A stretch of 64,000 nt of DNA, from contig SHXD01000002.1 of assembly GCA_009693505.1 (NCBI GenBank), positions 34,634 to 98,633 on the forward strand, written 5' to 3'. How positions within the stretch are numbered: the first letter of the stretch is position 1; the number at the start of each line of letters is the position of its first letter. The notes beneath the pieces are model-generated. The model ran no database searches and was not told the DNA's origin. It saw only the letters and a list, made by a program, of their open reading frames with translations. Below, in pieces: positions 9,224 through 19,130 of this stretch. The DNA comes from Limnohabitans sp. (GTDB lineage Bacteria > Pseudomonadota > Gammaproteobacteria > Burkholderiales > Burkholderiaceae_C). The translations under genes and the position numbers were made by a program.

Positions 9224-11383
9224 CTAGTAAACCGGTTTGTATTTCACTAAAGTGTCCAATACCCCTTTAGAGACATTGAACCCATTACCATATTGAGCAG
9301 CGAGTTCTTGACTCCGCTTCGCAAAATTTGAAACGCCCATGCCATAAATAAATTGCAAAGCGCCGCCGGTCCATGCTGGATATCCAATGCCGAAAATAGA
9401 GCCAATGTTGCCCTCGTGGACGGATGCCAAAACACCTTCGTCTAAACACCTGGCAGTTTCAATTGCTTGTCTGTAAAGAATTCGGTCTTTAATGTCCTGC
9501 AGATCAAATGTGACATGGCTCTTTTCAAATATTTTTTTCAATTCAGGCCACAGCATCTTTTTTTGTCCGGCTGGGTAATCGTAAAAACCGCCACCCGATG
9601 CTCGCCCACCTCGCTTGAACTCTTTGACCATTCTTTCGACCAATAGTTCTCCAGGGCTTTCAGCATAAGTTCGCCCTTCTTTCATGAAATCTTCGCGAGT
9701 TTGTTCTAAAACATGAACCGACAAAGTCAGCGCAGTTTCATCGATCACGGCCAATGGACCAACGGGCATGCCAACTTGCATCGCCAGATTTTCGATGACT
9801 GGCGCTGGAATGCCCTCGCCTAACATGGCGGCACCTTCCATGACGAAAGTGGCAAAGGTACGACTGGTATAAAAACCTCGTGAGTCGTTCACGACAATGG
9901 GCAGCTTACCCAATGCCTGAACATAATCGCAAGCACGCGCGACGGTTTCATCGTCGGTTTTTTCGCCTCGAATAATTTCAACCAATTTCATTTTTTCTAC
10001 GGGACTGAAAAAATGGATGCCAATAAATTTCTCTGGCCGATTGCTTGCAGTGGCTAATCCGCTTATAGGCAAGGTCGATGTGTTGCTTGCAAAAAACCCA
10101 CCTTCGGCCAGCATGGTTTGCGCATCTTTTGTGGCCGTGGCTTTGACATCACGTTGTTCAAAAACAGCTTCAATGATGAGGTCGCATCCTTTCAAGTCTT
10201 GCGTATTGTCTGTGGCTTGAATCAAGTTCAACAAAGTTGCTTGTTGTTCTGCCGTGATTCCACCTTTTTCCACTAACTTTTGCGAGAGTACCGCACTGTA
10301 GGCCTTGCCTTTTTCAGCTTTTTCAATCGTTACATCTTTCAGAACAGACGCAATACCCCGACTGGCTTGGCTGTATGCAATGCCGGATCCCATCAAGCCC
10401 GCCCCTAAAATGCCAACCTTCTGGGGTCGATAGCGAGGTACGCCCGCAGGACGACTGTGGCCGCTTTTGATGCTGTTCATATTGAAAAAGACAGTGTTGA
10501 TCATGTTGCGCGCAATACCACTGGTCATCAGGCCAGCCAGGTAGCGGCTCTCTATGCGCATGGCTGTGTCAAAGTCGACCAGCGCCCCTTCCACCATAGC
10601 AGCCAAAGCAGCCTCTGGTGCCGGATATAAACCGCGTGTTTTTTGTTTCAATGCTGCAGGCGCCAAACTCAACATACCCGCCAATTTGGGGTTATGGGGC
10701 GTTCCGCCAGGCATCTTATAGTCCTTGCGGTCCCAAATGTGCAGACAAGCCTCTGGCTTGTTCTGAGATGCTGCAATAAAGGCCAAGGCACATTTGCGAA
10801 GCTCTAAATCAGTCTCGACCAACTCATGCACCAAACCGAGTTTCAAAGCTTGCTCAGGATCAAACAACTTACTTTCCAAAATATAAGGCTGGGCCGCAAG
10901 CAGTCCTAAAGCGCGCGTCATCTTGGTAATTCCGCCACCACCGGGAATGAGGCCCAGCGTGACCTCTGGTAAACCAAACTGAATTTTAGGATTGCGGGTG
11001 GCAATTCTGTGATGACCAATCAGCGCAACTTCCCAGCCACCGCCCAAGGCACTGCCATTCAAACAACTGACAACAGGAATCCCCAGCGTCTCAATGGTTC
11101 TGAAACTCTTTTTAATGCGTTCAATTTCAGTAAATACTTTTGGGCCATCAGCAGCGCTTGATCGCATGACCCCTTTTAGATCGGCTCCAGCAAAGAAAGT
11201 CGATTTGTTGGAGGCCAAAATAACACCCTGAAGCTTTGACCGGTCTTTGACAAGCACCTGGGCTACTTCGGCTAAATCATCTTGCCATTGCAAGCACATG
11301 GTATTGACGGGCGAGCCTTGCTCGTCAAAGGTAATGGTGGCAATGCCCTGCTCAATCTCGTAGCGCAATGTTTTCAAAATCAT
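9224..11383 (-). CDS. Bifunctional enoyl-CoA hydratase / 3-hydroxyacyl-CoA dehydrogenase
   Basis: A 719-residue fusion of a crotonase domain (about 1-300) and a 3-hydroxyacyl-CoA dehydrogenase (about 320-719), as in FadB/FadJ. Both crotonase acids are present (E118 in GGGWE, E140 in FGLPE). The NAD site GAGLMGSG starts at 327, and the dehydrogenase pair H457 (HFFSP) and E469 (KLVE) is intact, so both activities are expected. It lies 14 bp after the thiolase and 16 bp before the ligase. It performs the middle two steps of beta-oxidation. Confidence 0.92.
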   Translation of the reverse strand: MILKTLRYEIEQGIATITFDEQGSPVNTMCLQWQDDLAEVAQVLVKDRSKLQGVILASNKSTFFAGADLKGVMRSSAADGPKVFTEIERIKKSFRTIETLGIPVVSCLNGSALGGGWEVALIGHHRIATRNPKIQFGLPEVTLGLIPGGGGITKMTRALGLLAAQPYILESKLFDPEQALKLGLVHELVETDLELRKCALAFIAASQNKPEACLHIWDRKDYKMPGGTPHNPKLAGMLSLAPAALKQKTRGLYPAPEAALAAMVEGALVDFDTAMRIESRYLAGLMTSGIARNMINTVFFNMNSIKSGHSRPAGVPRYRPQKVGILGAGLMGSGIAYSQASRGIASVLKDVTIEKAEKGKAYSAVLSQKLVEKGGITAEQQATLLNLIQATDNTQDLKGCDLIIEAVFEQRDVKATATKDAQTMLAEGGFFASNTSTLPISGLATASNRPEKFIGIHFFSPVEKMKLVEIIRGEKTDDETVARACDYVQALGKLPIVVNDSRGFYTSRTFATFVMEGAAMLGEGIPAPVIENLAMQVGMPVGPLAVIDETALTLSVHVLEQTREDFMKEGRTYAESPGELLVERMVKEFKRGGRASGGGFYDYPAGQKKMLWPELKKIFEKSHVTFDLQDIKDRILYRQAIETARCLDEGVLASVHEGNIGSIFGIGYPAWTGGALQFIYGMGVSNFAKRSQELAAQYGNGFNVSKGVLDTLVKYKPVY

Positions 11384-11397
11384 GGGGCCACCTTTTC

Positions 11398-12603
11398 TTA
11401 AACGCGTTCAACGATGGTGGCAATGCCCATACCACCTCCCACACAGAGTGTGGCCAAACCATAGCGGAGTTGTCGACGGTGTAATTCATCAATCAAAGTT
11501 CCAAGAATCATGGCGCCTGTAGCACCAAGCGGATGACCCATGGCAATGGCGCCGCCATTGACATTGACGCGATCGTGCGACACGCCCATTTCTTGCATGA
11601 ACTTGAGTGGTACTGCAGCAAAGGCTTCGTTGACTTCAAACAAATCAATCTGATCAATTCTGAGACCTGCCTTGGTGAGCGCTTTTCTAGTTGCGGGCAT
11701 GGGGCCTGTGAGCATGATGGTGGGATCGGCGCCCGACAATGCTGCCGCCACAATTCTGGCGCGTGGCTTCAGAGCATGAATTTTTCCTGCCGCCTCGCTG
11801 CCAATGAGCACTGCGGCAGCACCATCAACAATGCCAGAGGAATTGCCTGCGTGATGCACATGAAAAATACGTTCAACTTGCGGATAGCGCTGTAAAGCAA
11901 CTGCATCAAATCCCATAGCCCCTAACTGCTCAAAAGAGGCCCGAAGAGCACCCAAAGTTTCAGTCGTCGTTTGCGGTTTGATGAATTCATCTTGGGCCAG
12001 AATGACTTGACCCAATTTATCTAAAACTGGCACCACAGACCCATCAAAGTAGCCACTGGCTCTGGCGTGTGTAGCTCGCTTTTGTGACTCCACTGCGAAG
12101 GCATCTAAGTCATATCGACTGAAGCTGCAAAGGGTGGCAATCAAGTCTGCCCCAATACCTTGAGGCACAAACAAGGTCGCACTGTTTGTTTCTGGATCTT
12201 GTGCCCATGCACCGCCATCTGCACCAATCGGGACGCGGCTCATACTTTCCAAACCACCCGCCACCACCAACTCTTCCCAACCGCTTCGAACCTTCATAGC
12301 GGCCAAGTTAACTGCTTCTAAACCAGAGGCACAAAACCGATTGACTTGAAGCCCAGCACATTGCCAATCCCAGCCGGCTTTAAGCGCAGCCACCTTGGGC
12401 ACCACCGAGCCCTGCTCTCCGATGGGAGACACAACGCCCATGACCACATCGTCAACAGCGGCCGTATCGAGTTGATTGCGCCTTTGAAGTTGCGCCAACA
12501 CACCGGCCAGTAAATCAACGGGCTTGACCTCATGAAGGCTGCCTTCTTTTTTTCCTTTGCCGCGTGGCGTGCGAATTGCGTCGTATACAAATGCTTCGGA
12601 CAT
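11398..12603 (-). CDS. Acetyl-CoA acyltransferase (thiolase)
   Basis: A 401-residue thiolase II family enzyme. The nucleophile is C91 in NRFCASG, the His is H357 in [14 protein letters not shown], and the second Cys is C387 in TLCVGGGMG, so the catalytic set is complete. It is the first gene of the leftward beta-oxidation/Liv unit and is divergent from the acyl-CoA dehydrogenase at 12722, with 118 bp between. It catalyses thiolytic release of acetyl-CoA (or the reverse). Confidence 0.93.
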   Translation of the reverse strand: MSEAFVYDAIRTPRGKGKKEGSLHEVKPVDLLAGVLAQLQRRNQLDTAAVDDVVMGVVSPIGEQGSVVPKVAALKAGWDWQCAGLQVNRFCASGLEAVNLAAMKVRSGWEELVVAGGLESMSRVPIGADGGAWAQDPETNSATLFVPQGIGADLIATLCSFSRYDLDAFAVESQKRATHARASGYFDGSVVPVLDKLGQVILAQDEFIKPQTTTETLGALRASFEQLGAMGFDAVALQRYPQVERIFHVHHAGNSSGIVDGAAAVLIGSEAAGKIHALKPRARIVAAALSGADPTIMLTGPMPATRKALTKAGLRIDQIDLFEVNEAFAAVPLKFMQEMGVSHDRVNVNGGAIAMGHPLGATGAMILGTLIDELHRRQLRYGLATLCVGGGMGIATIVERV

Positions 12604-12721
12604 ACCATCTCCAAAAATTTGAGGCCATCAAGGACTGCAAAGCAGTTGCATTCGAGACGAGTATACTTTTAAGAAGCGCTTGCTTTGTGTCCATCAACTT
12701 GCACTTTCATCAGGACAAACC

Positions 12722-13885
12722 ATGATCTCAAGAACTCTCTTTACGCTTGAACACGAATCATTTCGTGACAGTTTCAAACGCTTCATGGAAAAAGAAATTG
12801 CTCCCTTTCATGAAGCTTGGGAGGAACAAGGCTATGTCGATCGCGAAGTCTGGGGCAAAGCAGGCGTCAATGGATTTTTGTGCATGACGCTCCCCGTGGT
12901 TTATGGTGGTGCAGGTGCTGACAAGCTTTATTCTGTGGTTCAAATGGAAGAGTTGGGCCGTGCGGGCTTTACAGGTATCGGTTATGGCCTGCACAACGAA
13001 ATTGTTGCCCCTTATATTTTGAATTACGGCACTGAATCACAGAAGAAAAAGTACTTGCCCAAGTTTGCTTCAGGTGAAATAGTTGGTGCCATTGCCATGA
13101 GTGAACCGGCGGCAGGCTCTGATCTTCAGGGTGTCAAAACAAGCGCTATCAAGCAACCTGATGGCTCCTATTTGCTGAACGGAAGCAAAACATTTATCAC
13201 CAATGGTTGGCATTCCGATCTGGTGATAGTGGTGGCAAAAACTAACCCTAGCGCAGGCGCCAAAGGGACCAGTTTGTTTTTAATTGAACGTGGCATGCCT
13301 GGCTTTGAAAAAGGCAAACGATTGAAAAAATTAGGTCTTAAGGCACAAGATACTTCAGAGCTATTTTTTAACAATGTCAAAGTTCCGGCTACCCAATTGC
13401 TGGGCGGACCTAACTACGAAGGCAAAGGATTTATTTGCCTGATGGAACAACTGCCATGGGAGCGACTACAAATAGCCATAAGTGCAGTAGCTGCGGCCCA
13501 GGCCGCCATTGATTGGACGTTGCAGTACACCCAAGATCGGAAAGTCTTCGGACAGGCTATCGCCAATTATCAAAACACGCGATACAAACTTGCTGAGATG
13601 CAAACTGAAGTTCAAATTGCCAGAGTATTTGTTGACAAATGTTGTGAACTGGTGAATGTGGGCCAGTTAGACACCCAAACCGCCAGCATGGCCAAATATT
13701 GGTGCTCTGATCTTCAGTGCAAAGTGATGGATGAATGTGTGCAGTTGCACGGCGGGTATGGCTATATGTGGGAATACCCCATCACAAGGGCCTTTGCAGA
13801 TGCGCGTGTGCAACGAATTTACGGGGGCACCAATGAAATCATGAAAGAGGTCATTTCTAGAAGTATGGGACTTGCAGGAAAGTAA
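12722..13885 (+). CDS. Acyl-CoA dehydrogenase (LCAD/IVD-like)
   Basis: A 387-residue FAD enzyme that introduces the 2,3-double bond. The start is taken at ATG 12722 (MISRTLFTLEH); an upstream in-frame ATG at 12680 would add 14 unusual residues. The substrate/FAD motif AMSEPAAGSDL is near residue 125 and RIYGGTNEIMKE is at the C-terminus. The usual YEGT Glu of short/medium-chain enzymes is Gly here. The base is probably E247 in LPWERL, as in long-chain and isovaleryl-CoA dehydrogenases. It is divergent from the thiolase operon and completes the beta-oxidation set. Confidence 0.9.
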   Translation: MISRTLFTLEHESFRDSFKRFMEKEIAPFHEAWEEQGYVDREVWGKAGVNGFLCMTLPVVYGGAGADKLYSVVQMEELGRAGFTGIGYGLHNEIVAPYILNYGTESQKKKYLPKFASGEIVGAIAMSEPAAGSDLQGVKTSAIKQPDGSYLLNGSKTFITNGWHSDLVIVVAKTNPSAGAKGTSLFLIERGMPGFEKGKRLKKLGLKAQDTSELFFNNVKVPATQLLGGPNYEGKGFICLMEQLPWERLQIAISAVAAAQAAIDWTLQYTQDRKVFGQAIANYQNTRYKLAEMQTEVQIARVFVDKCCELVNVGQLDTQTASMAKYWCSDLQCKVMDECVQLHGGYGYMWEYPITRAFADARVQRIYGGTNEIMKEVISRSMGLAGK

Positions 13886-13913
13886 GCAAAAAAGTACGGC
13901 ATTCTAAAAGCAC

Positions 13914-14849
13914 TTAAACCGGCCTCTGCTCCAAACTCGATACCTCATTGGTCAACGTAGTTCTGCGCATATCGCGAACTTCTTTTGGATCATAGCGACG
14001 TGCGCGGTGCATCGTAACGCGGTTGTCCCACATCACCAGGTCCGATGGACGCCATACATGCGCGTAGACAAACTGGCGCTGCGTGGCATGTTCGTTCAGG
14101 TCACGTAAAAATGAACGCGCCTCTGGCATTGGCCACCCCTCAATGCCGCCGGCATGGCTTGCCAGATACAACGAAAGGAGGCCTGTGTTGGGGTGCCGCC
14201 GCACAAGACGTTGGCGCACTGGCGCCCACTTTGAGCGTTCGACATCTGTGAAATCATCAAAGCCCAAAATACCTCGAGAAAAAATCTGGCTGTGCAAGCA
14301 AATCAGGTCGTGCACCTCGCCCTTCGTCTCATCGTCCAGCGCGTCATATGCAGCACGCATGTCAGCGAATTCTGTATTGCCACCGGCTAAAGGAATCTTG
14401 CGTGCCGAAAGCATTGAATACTTGGCTGGCACCTCCTTGAACGAACTGTCTGAGTGCCACAACAAATTGCCCAAACCAAACAAACGCCGGCGGTCATCGC
14501 GAGGAAGTAATTCGCCGTTTTTGTCGAGGTTCGAAATATCGTTCAAATCCATGCTGAGGCGCCGGTCCTTTTCAGACATGATGTCCCCGGTAGCCTCCTC
14601 CAGCATTCCGAGTTGACGGCTGAAAGAAATTTGCTGCTCATCGTCAAAATGTTGGTCATGAAATACCAGCACACCGAAGCGGTCCATGCCGGCATGGATA
14701 GCGCTGACCTCTTCTTCTACAAGCTTACGCGTTAGGTCAATACCTGAAACCTCGCCAATAAAAGCGGGGCTTGCCGGATCAATGGCGTGGATAGCATGTG
14801 AAATAAAGATCTCCAACAGGGAAATTGTTGAAACGGTATCACAACCCAT
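13914..14849 (-). CDS. TauD/TfdA-family Fe(II)/2-oxoglutarate dioxygenase
   Basis: A 311-residue enzyme. The iron ligands are H132 and D134 in WHSDSS and H281 in TMHRARRYD; downstream Arg residues (R292/R295/R296) can bind 2-oxoglutarate. GVLVFHDQHF and LLWHSD are typical of TfdA-like enzymes that hydroxylate phenoxyacetates, sulfonates or related ethers and acids. The ATG has GGAG seven bases upstream. It is convergent with the acyl-CoA dehydrogenase and divergent from the M81 peptidase-like gene. The substrate is unknown. Confidence 0.85.
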   Translation of the reverse strand: MGCDTVSTISLLEIFISHAIHAIDPASPAFIGEVSGIDLTRKLVEEEVSAIHAGMDRFGVLVFHDQHFDDEQQISFSRQLGMLEEATGDIMSEKDRRLSMDLNDISNLDKNGELLPRDDRRRLFGLGNLLWHSDSSFKEVPAKYSMLSARKIPLAGGNTEFADMRAAYDALDDETKGEVHDLICLHSQIFSRGILGFDDFTDVERSKWAPVRQRLVRRHPNTGLLSLYLASHAGGIEGWPMPEARSFLRDLNEHATQRQFVYAHVWRPSDLVMWDNRVTMHRARRYDPKEVRDMRRTTLTNEVSSLEQRPV

Positions 14850-14956
14850 ACAAAAACTCCATCGGGTGTTTGCTGGACGGGCCTGCTAGATTACAGTTCA
14901 ATCTAACGTCAAACCGCATTAAGCGCAAAAGTTAGCACTATTCGTGAAGGAAAACT

Positions 14957-16450
14957 ATGAAGATTGTCATCGCGCAAATGAATCACGAGACCAATACGTT
15001 CTCCCCGGTGCCAACACCCATCAGCCGATTTGCCAGGGCAAACTCACTGCCTCTGGAGGGAGAAGCTGCTATCGGCGCAATCCGCGGCACTGGCACTGCC
15101 ATCGGTGCATTCATTGAGCTTGCGGAGCAGGCAGGCGCCACCATCTCCTTACCAGTTTCTGGCCATGCTTGGCCAAGCGGCCCAGTCGAAGATCAAGCAT
15201 ACGAGTACATGTGCCAACGAATTTGCGATGCAGTGTCTGAAGGCTGTGACGCCATCCTTCTAGATTTGCATGGCGCAATGGTGACTGAAAGCTACTCTGA
15301 TGGTGAAGGTGAGTTGCTTGCTCGCCTGCGACGCATCGCGCCACACACACCCATCGGCGTTGCACTCGACATGCATGCCAATGTCTACCCTGCGATGGTG
15401 GAAAACGCTGACGTGATTGCGGGCTTTCAGACCTATCCGCATGTCGATGTTTACGAAACGGGTCGACGTGCAGGGGCTGCACTTTTTTCTATGCTTGCCG
15501 GCAAAGCATCCCCTTCCATGGCTTGGGGGCAAAGGCCCATGTTGCCGCACGTCATGCGCCAGTCCAGCCTCGACTCGCCAAACCGTGAAATTCAAGAGAG
15601 AGCTGCAGAAATGGAAAGACAAGGTGCGTTGTGTGCCAGCTTGTTCGTCGGATTTCCACATGCCGACATCGTGAATGCTGGGCTATCGGCTGTGGTGGTC
15701 ACCGACAACGACCCTGCGCTGGCGCAGCGTTGGTGTGACGAGCTGCTCGACATGGCATGGAAAGACCGCGCAAAATGGGTCTACCAGGTGGAGCCTCTTG
15801 AAAAGTCTCTAGACCTTGCGCGCGCGATGAATCCCAGTGCAAACGCTGGTCCAGTGGTCCTGCTAGACCACTACGACAACGCGGCCTCAGGCGGTACGAT
15901 GGACACGATGGCGGTGCTTGATGGCATTCTCCAATCTGGCCTCGAAGATGTGGCGGCGTTTGCTGTGTTTGATCCACAAGCTGTTAGCGAAATGCAGAAG
16001 GCGGGGTTGGGCGCACACATCACGCTCATGCTAGGCGGCAAGCTGGACATGCCAAGCCTTGGTCTTCAAGGGCAAGCTCTCAAGGTCAGCGGAACCGTGA
16101 AACATCTTTCTGACGGCCGCTTTGTCAACCGTGGGCCCATGTCAAAAGGGGTTCAAATGGACATGGGGCCTACCGCAGTTCTTGATACAGGAAAAGTAGA
16201 GATCGTTGTGATTTCGCGCCAACAAGAGCCCAATGACATTGAATGTTTCGCTTCCCAGGGTATTGATCCAAGTAAGAAGCGCTTTCTGATGCTTAAGAGC
16301 AGAGTGCACTGGCGCGCGGGGTTTGGTCATTTGGCAAGCGCAATTGTCGAATGCTCCGGGGTAGGCGTTTGCACTTCTGATTTCAGCGTTCTCGACTTCA
16401 AACATGTTCGACGCCCCATCTACCCTCTCGACCTTGACGCACAACACTAA
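14957..16450 (+). CDS. M81-family metallopeptidase (MlrC/microcystinase C-like)
   Basis: A 497-residue cytoplasmic protein of the MlrC (DUF1485/M81) family. Conserved metal-type clusters are MNHETNTFS at residues 8-16, LLDLHGAM around D103/H105 and ALDMHANV around D138/H140. The C-terminal MlrC_C part contains DNAASGGTMDTM near residue 310. A clean Shine-Dalgarno (AAGGA) precedes the ATG. Only a few members have been shown to hydrolyse linear microcystin peptides; most sit in uptake/catabolic clusters with unknown amide substrates. It is followed after 12 bp by an aldo/keto reductase. Confidence 0.85.
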   Translation: MKIVIAQMNHETNTFSPVPTPISRFARANSLPLEGEAAIGAIRGTGTAIGAFIELAEQAGATISLPVSGHAWPSGPVEDQAYEYMCQRICDAVSEGCDAILLDLHGAMVTESYSDGEGELLARLRRIAPHTPIGVALDMHANVYPAMVENADVIAGFQTYPHVDVYETGRRAGAALFSMLAGKASPSMAWGQRPMLPHVMRQSSLDSPNREIQERAAEMERQGALCASLFVGFPHADIVNAGLSAVVVTDNDPALAQRWCDELLDMAWKDRAKWVYQVEPLEKSLDLARAMNPSANAGPVVLLDHYDNAASGGTMDTMAVLDGILQSGLEDVAAFAVFDPQAVSEMQKAGLGAHITLMLGGKLDMPSLGLQGQALKVSGTVKHLSDGRFVNRGPMSKGVQMDMGPTAVLDTGKVEIVVISRQQEPNDIECFASQGIDPSKKRFLMLKSRVHWRAGFGHLASAIVECSGVGVCTSDFSVLDFKHVRRPIYPLDLDAQH

Positions 16451-16462
16451 ACCAGCAAGTCC

Positions 16463-17404
16463 ATGATCAAAATTCCAAAAACTGATTTACGCGTTCACCC
16501 ACTTTGCCTTGGCGCCAATGTCTTTGGCTGGAGTGCCGACGAAAAAGAATCGAATGCTGTACTGGATGCTTATGAATCGCATGGCGGCAATTTCATCGAT
16601 ACTGCAGATGCTTATTCACAGTGGAAACCTGGAAATCAAGGGGGTGAGTCTGAAACACTGATTGGCCATTGGCTCAAAAAGCAAGATCGCCAAAAATTTG
16701 TCATCGCAACAAAGGTTGCACTTCTCAACACCCGGCCTGGCTTGTCGGCTGCAAATATTTTGGCTGCTTGCGACGATTCACTGCGCCGTTTGCAAACTGA
16801 TTACATCGATATTTATTACTCACACCGTGACGATGCCACAACCCCGATGGAAGAGACCTTAGGTGCTTATGCCCAATTAATCAAAGCGGGAAAAGTGCGC
16901 TATATCGCTGCCTCTCAGCATACCGGTGCGCGCCTGCAAGAGGCGCTGAGCATCTCAGCCAAACATGCCCTGCCCTCCTATATCGCGCTGCAAGACCAAT
17001 ACAACTTGGTGCATCGCGAACCATTTGAATCTGAGCAAGCCCCCGTGCTTGCTGCCAATGACTTAAGTGCATTTCCTTTTTATGGTTTGGCGCGTGGGTT
17101 CTTATCAGGCAAATACCGGCCTGGGTTGAAAATTGATTCCGTTCGAGCGGATGGCGTTGCTGAGTTTTATTCAGACCAAAACTGGAAAATCATTGAAGCT
17201 TTGCGCGATATCGCTGAAGCACGCAGCGCACCGGTTTCGGCAATCGCCTTGGCCTGGTTGCGCTCACACCCCCAAGTCTGCGCTCCAATTGCTAGCGCGC
17301 GCACCCCCAAACAGTTAGAAGAGATTGTTCAGATCATTGAGTTGAGCGCAGCAGAAATGACACGTCTCAATACGCTATCAACCTCCCGGAAGCCCTTAAC
17401 TTAG
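16463..17404 (+). CDS. Aldo/keto reductase
   Basis: A 313-residue NADPH-dependent oxidoreductase with the full catalytic tetrad: D46 and Y51 in FIDTADAYS, K84 in IATKV, H121 in YYSHRDD. The nucleotide-binding end is ASARTPKQLEEI near residue 285. Length and motif spacing fit the AKR family related to YajO/Tas proteins. It lies between the MlrC-like gene and a cupin gene with gaps of 12 and 3 bp, so the three are probably one transcript. The substrate is unknown. Confidence 0.88.
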   Translation: MIKIPKTDLRVHPLCLGANVFGWSADEKESNAVLDAYESHGGNFIDTADAYSQWKPGNQGGESETLIGHWLKKQDRQKFVIATKVALLNTRPGLSAANILAACDDSLRRLQTDYIDIYYSHRDDATTPMEETLGAYAQLIKAGKVRYIAASQHTGARLQEALSISAKHALPSYIALQDQYNLVHREPFESEQAPVLAANDLSAFPFYGLARGFLSGKYRPGLKIDSVRADGVAEFYSDQNWKIIEALRDIAEARSAPVSAIALAWLRSHPQVCAPIASARTPKQLEEIVQIIELSAAEMTRLNTLSTSRKPLT

Positions 17405-17407
17405 TCT

Positions 17408-17995
17408 ATGCTGAACATCATGACAAAACACAATCCACTTGACGATACAGTACCCCAACGTGTAGCTCGATATGCAGATTTGGTGCCCTACAAGGACTCC
17501 ATGAACAACTCGGAGGGTATCCCCCCCGAGGCCATGCTGATGATGTCGCCCGATAAGGTCATGCCCATCATGTCACCCAAAGGCTGGGAGGGTCGAAGCA
17601 AAATTGCGCCAGTTAAAGGGGCTCCTGGGTTGACAATCACTTTGGCTGAATGCCCCCCGGGTGACAGCGCGGGCCTGCACAAACACACCGGCGCTGTAGA
17701 AAATTTCTTTTGTGTCCAAGGTAGGTTTGAAATTATTTGGGGCGATGTAGGGCAGTTTTCTACAATCCTAGAGCCCTTAGATTTTGTGTCAGTGCCGTCG
17801 GGTATTTACCGTGATTTCAAAAATGTCGGAACCGAATTAGGTCGACTGCTGGTCATGATCCAACCTGAACCTGGTGATACACAAGACGCGGTTTATCACG
17901 CCAAATCCAGCGGGGAAGAAATTGCCAAACGCTGGGGCCCCTCCACTGTGGATGCGATGGCTAAAGTTGGAATTCGATTTGGTGAACCGGTTTAA
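17408..17995 (+). CDS. Cupin-domain protein
   Basis: A protein of about 190 residues with a single cupin domain. Motif 1 is complete (GLHKHTGAVE...G, about residues 93-108). In motif 2 (PSGIYRDFKN) the residue normally occupied by the fourth metal ligand His is Arg, so the metal site may be incomplete. The start may be ATG 17408 or 17420; neither has a strong ribosome site. It follows the aldo/keto reductase by 3 bp. Cupins in such operons can be isomerases, dioxygenases or sensors; no specific function is claimed. Confidence 0.75.
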   Translation: MLNIMTKHNPLDDTVPQRVARYADLVPYKDSMNNSEGIPPEAMLMMSPDKVMPIMSPKGWEGRSKIAPVKGAPGLTITLAECPPGDSAGLHKHTGAVENFFCVQGRFEIIWGDVGQFSTILEPLDFVSVPSGIYRDFKNVGTELGRLLVMIQPEPGDTQDAVYHAKSSGEEIAKRWGPSTVDAMAKVGIRFGEPV

Positions 17996-18118
17996 AGCCA
18001 ACTTTCTGTAGGTCTCTGTCTTCAGATTGCCCCACAAATTCGTTTGTGTCCAGAGCTTCCAAATTCCAGCCCAGCTGAGGGGCTTAATCGAAACAAATGC
18101 GCTGGAAAGTGGCCGTGG

Positions 18119-19108
18119 CTAGTCAACCTTCATACCGGATTCGCGGATCACTGGCGCCCATCGAGCGATCTCGTCCTTGGTAATGGTCGCAAGTTCGGCC
18201 GGTCCGGCCTTCATCGGGGTCGCTCCCTGGGCACTTAAGAAGGTGTCCATTTCAGGCAAGGTCTGAACAGCAGCGACTGCCTTGCGCATCTGCTAGATCA
18301 GCTCACGCGACACGCCCTTAGGGGCATACATGGCTACCCACAACTCACCAACCAGGCCTGGCACACTCTCATTGGCTAGCGGCACGTTGGGAAGCGCCGG
18401 AGCGCGTTGCAGCGAGGGTACGGCCAGCGCCTTGAGCTGCCCGCCCTTGACGAACTGCAGACAGGCCGGAATGGTGCTGATCATGATATCGAGGTTGCCT
18501 CCGATCACATCCGTGAGGGCTGGAGCCACGCCTTTATAGGGAATGTGCGTGATTTGTACATTCTGCGACTTCTTCAGCATTTCCATCAGCAGATGCGAAA
18601 AAGTGCCGTTGCCCGACGAGCCGTAGCTGTACTTACCGGGGTCCTTGCGCACCAGCGCAACCAGCTCCGACAAGGTGTTCGCTGGGAACTTAGGATTCAC
18701 GACGATCGCGTGCTGCACGATCGCAATCCCGGCTACTGGCTCAAAGTCATTGATGGGATCAAAGCCAGTGGACTTGTAAAGGCTGGGATTGACTGCCTGA
18801 GCGCTGTTCACAGTGACCATCCAGACACTACCGTCCTTGGGCGCAGACTTTGCTACCCAAGCCGAGCCAACGTTGCCCCCCGCACCTGGGCGGTTTTCTA
18901 CAACGACGTTCGATCCACCAAGAAGCTGCGGCAAGCGGGCCGCAACAGCACGCGCCACAACATCATTAGATCCACCCGCGTTCTGCGGAACCAAAAGGGT
19001 GAGGGTCTTTGGCATGGCAGCCTGTCCAAAAACGGACAAGCTGGTTGCAAGCGGTGCCAGTGCAAGGCCAGCGGCAATATGGCGGCGGCGGGAGTCGATG
19101 AAGTTCAT
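18119..19108 (-). pseudogene. Bug/TctC-family receptor interrupted by an in-frame TAG
   Basis: The start at ATG 19108 has GGAGA upstream. The frame encodes a signal with twin Arg (DSRRRHIAAGLALAP), the Bug patterns LLVPQNAGGSNDVVAR, VENRPGAGG and ITHIPYKG, and stops at TAG 18295-18293. The same frame then stays open for 57 codons (QMRKAVAAV...RWAPVIRESGMKVD) to TAG 18121-18119. That is exactly the C-terminal part Bug proteins normally have, and the rejoined length (about 328) is normal. So one nonsense codon, or a sequencing error, truncates the last sixth of the protein. Gene 22 bp after a CoA-transferase, in a GC-rich operon. Confidence 0.85.
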
Positions 19109-19130
19109 GGGGAGTCTCCTTTTCAATTTT

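Noticed and set aside
18044..18238. Short rightward frame beyond the apparent end of the broken Bug gene
   Set aside because: It is antisense to the in-frame continuation of the receptor, which explains the sequence better.
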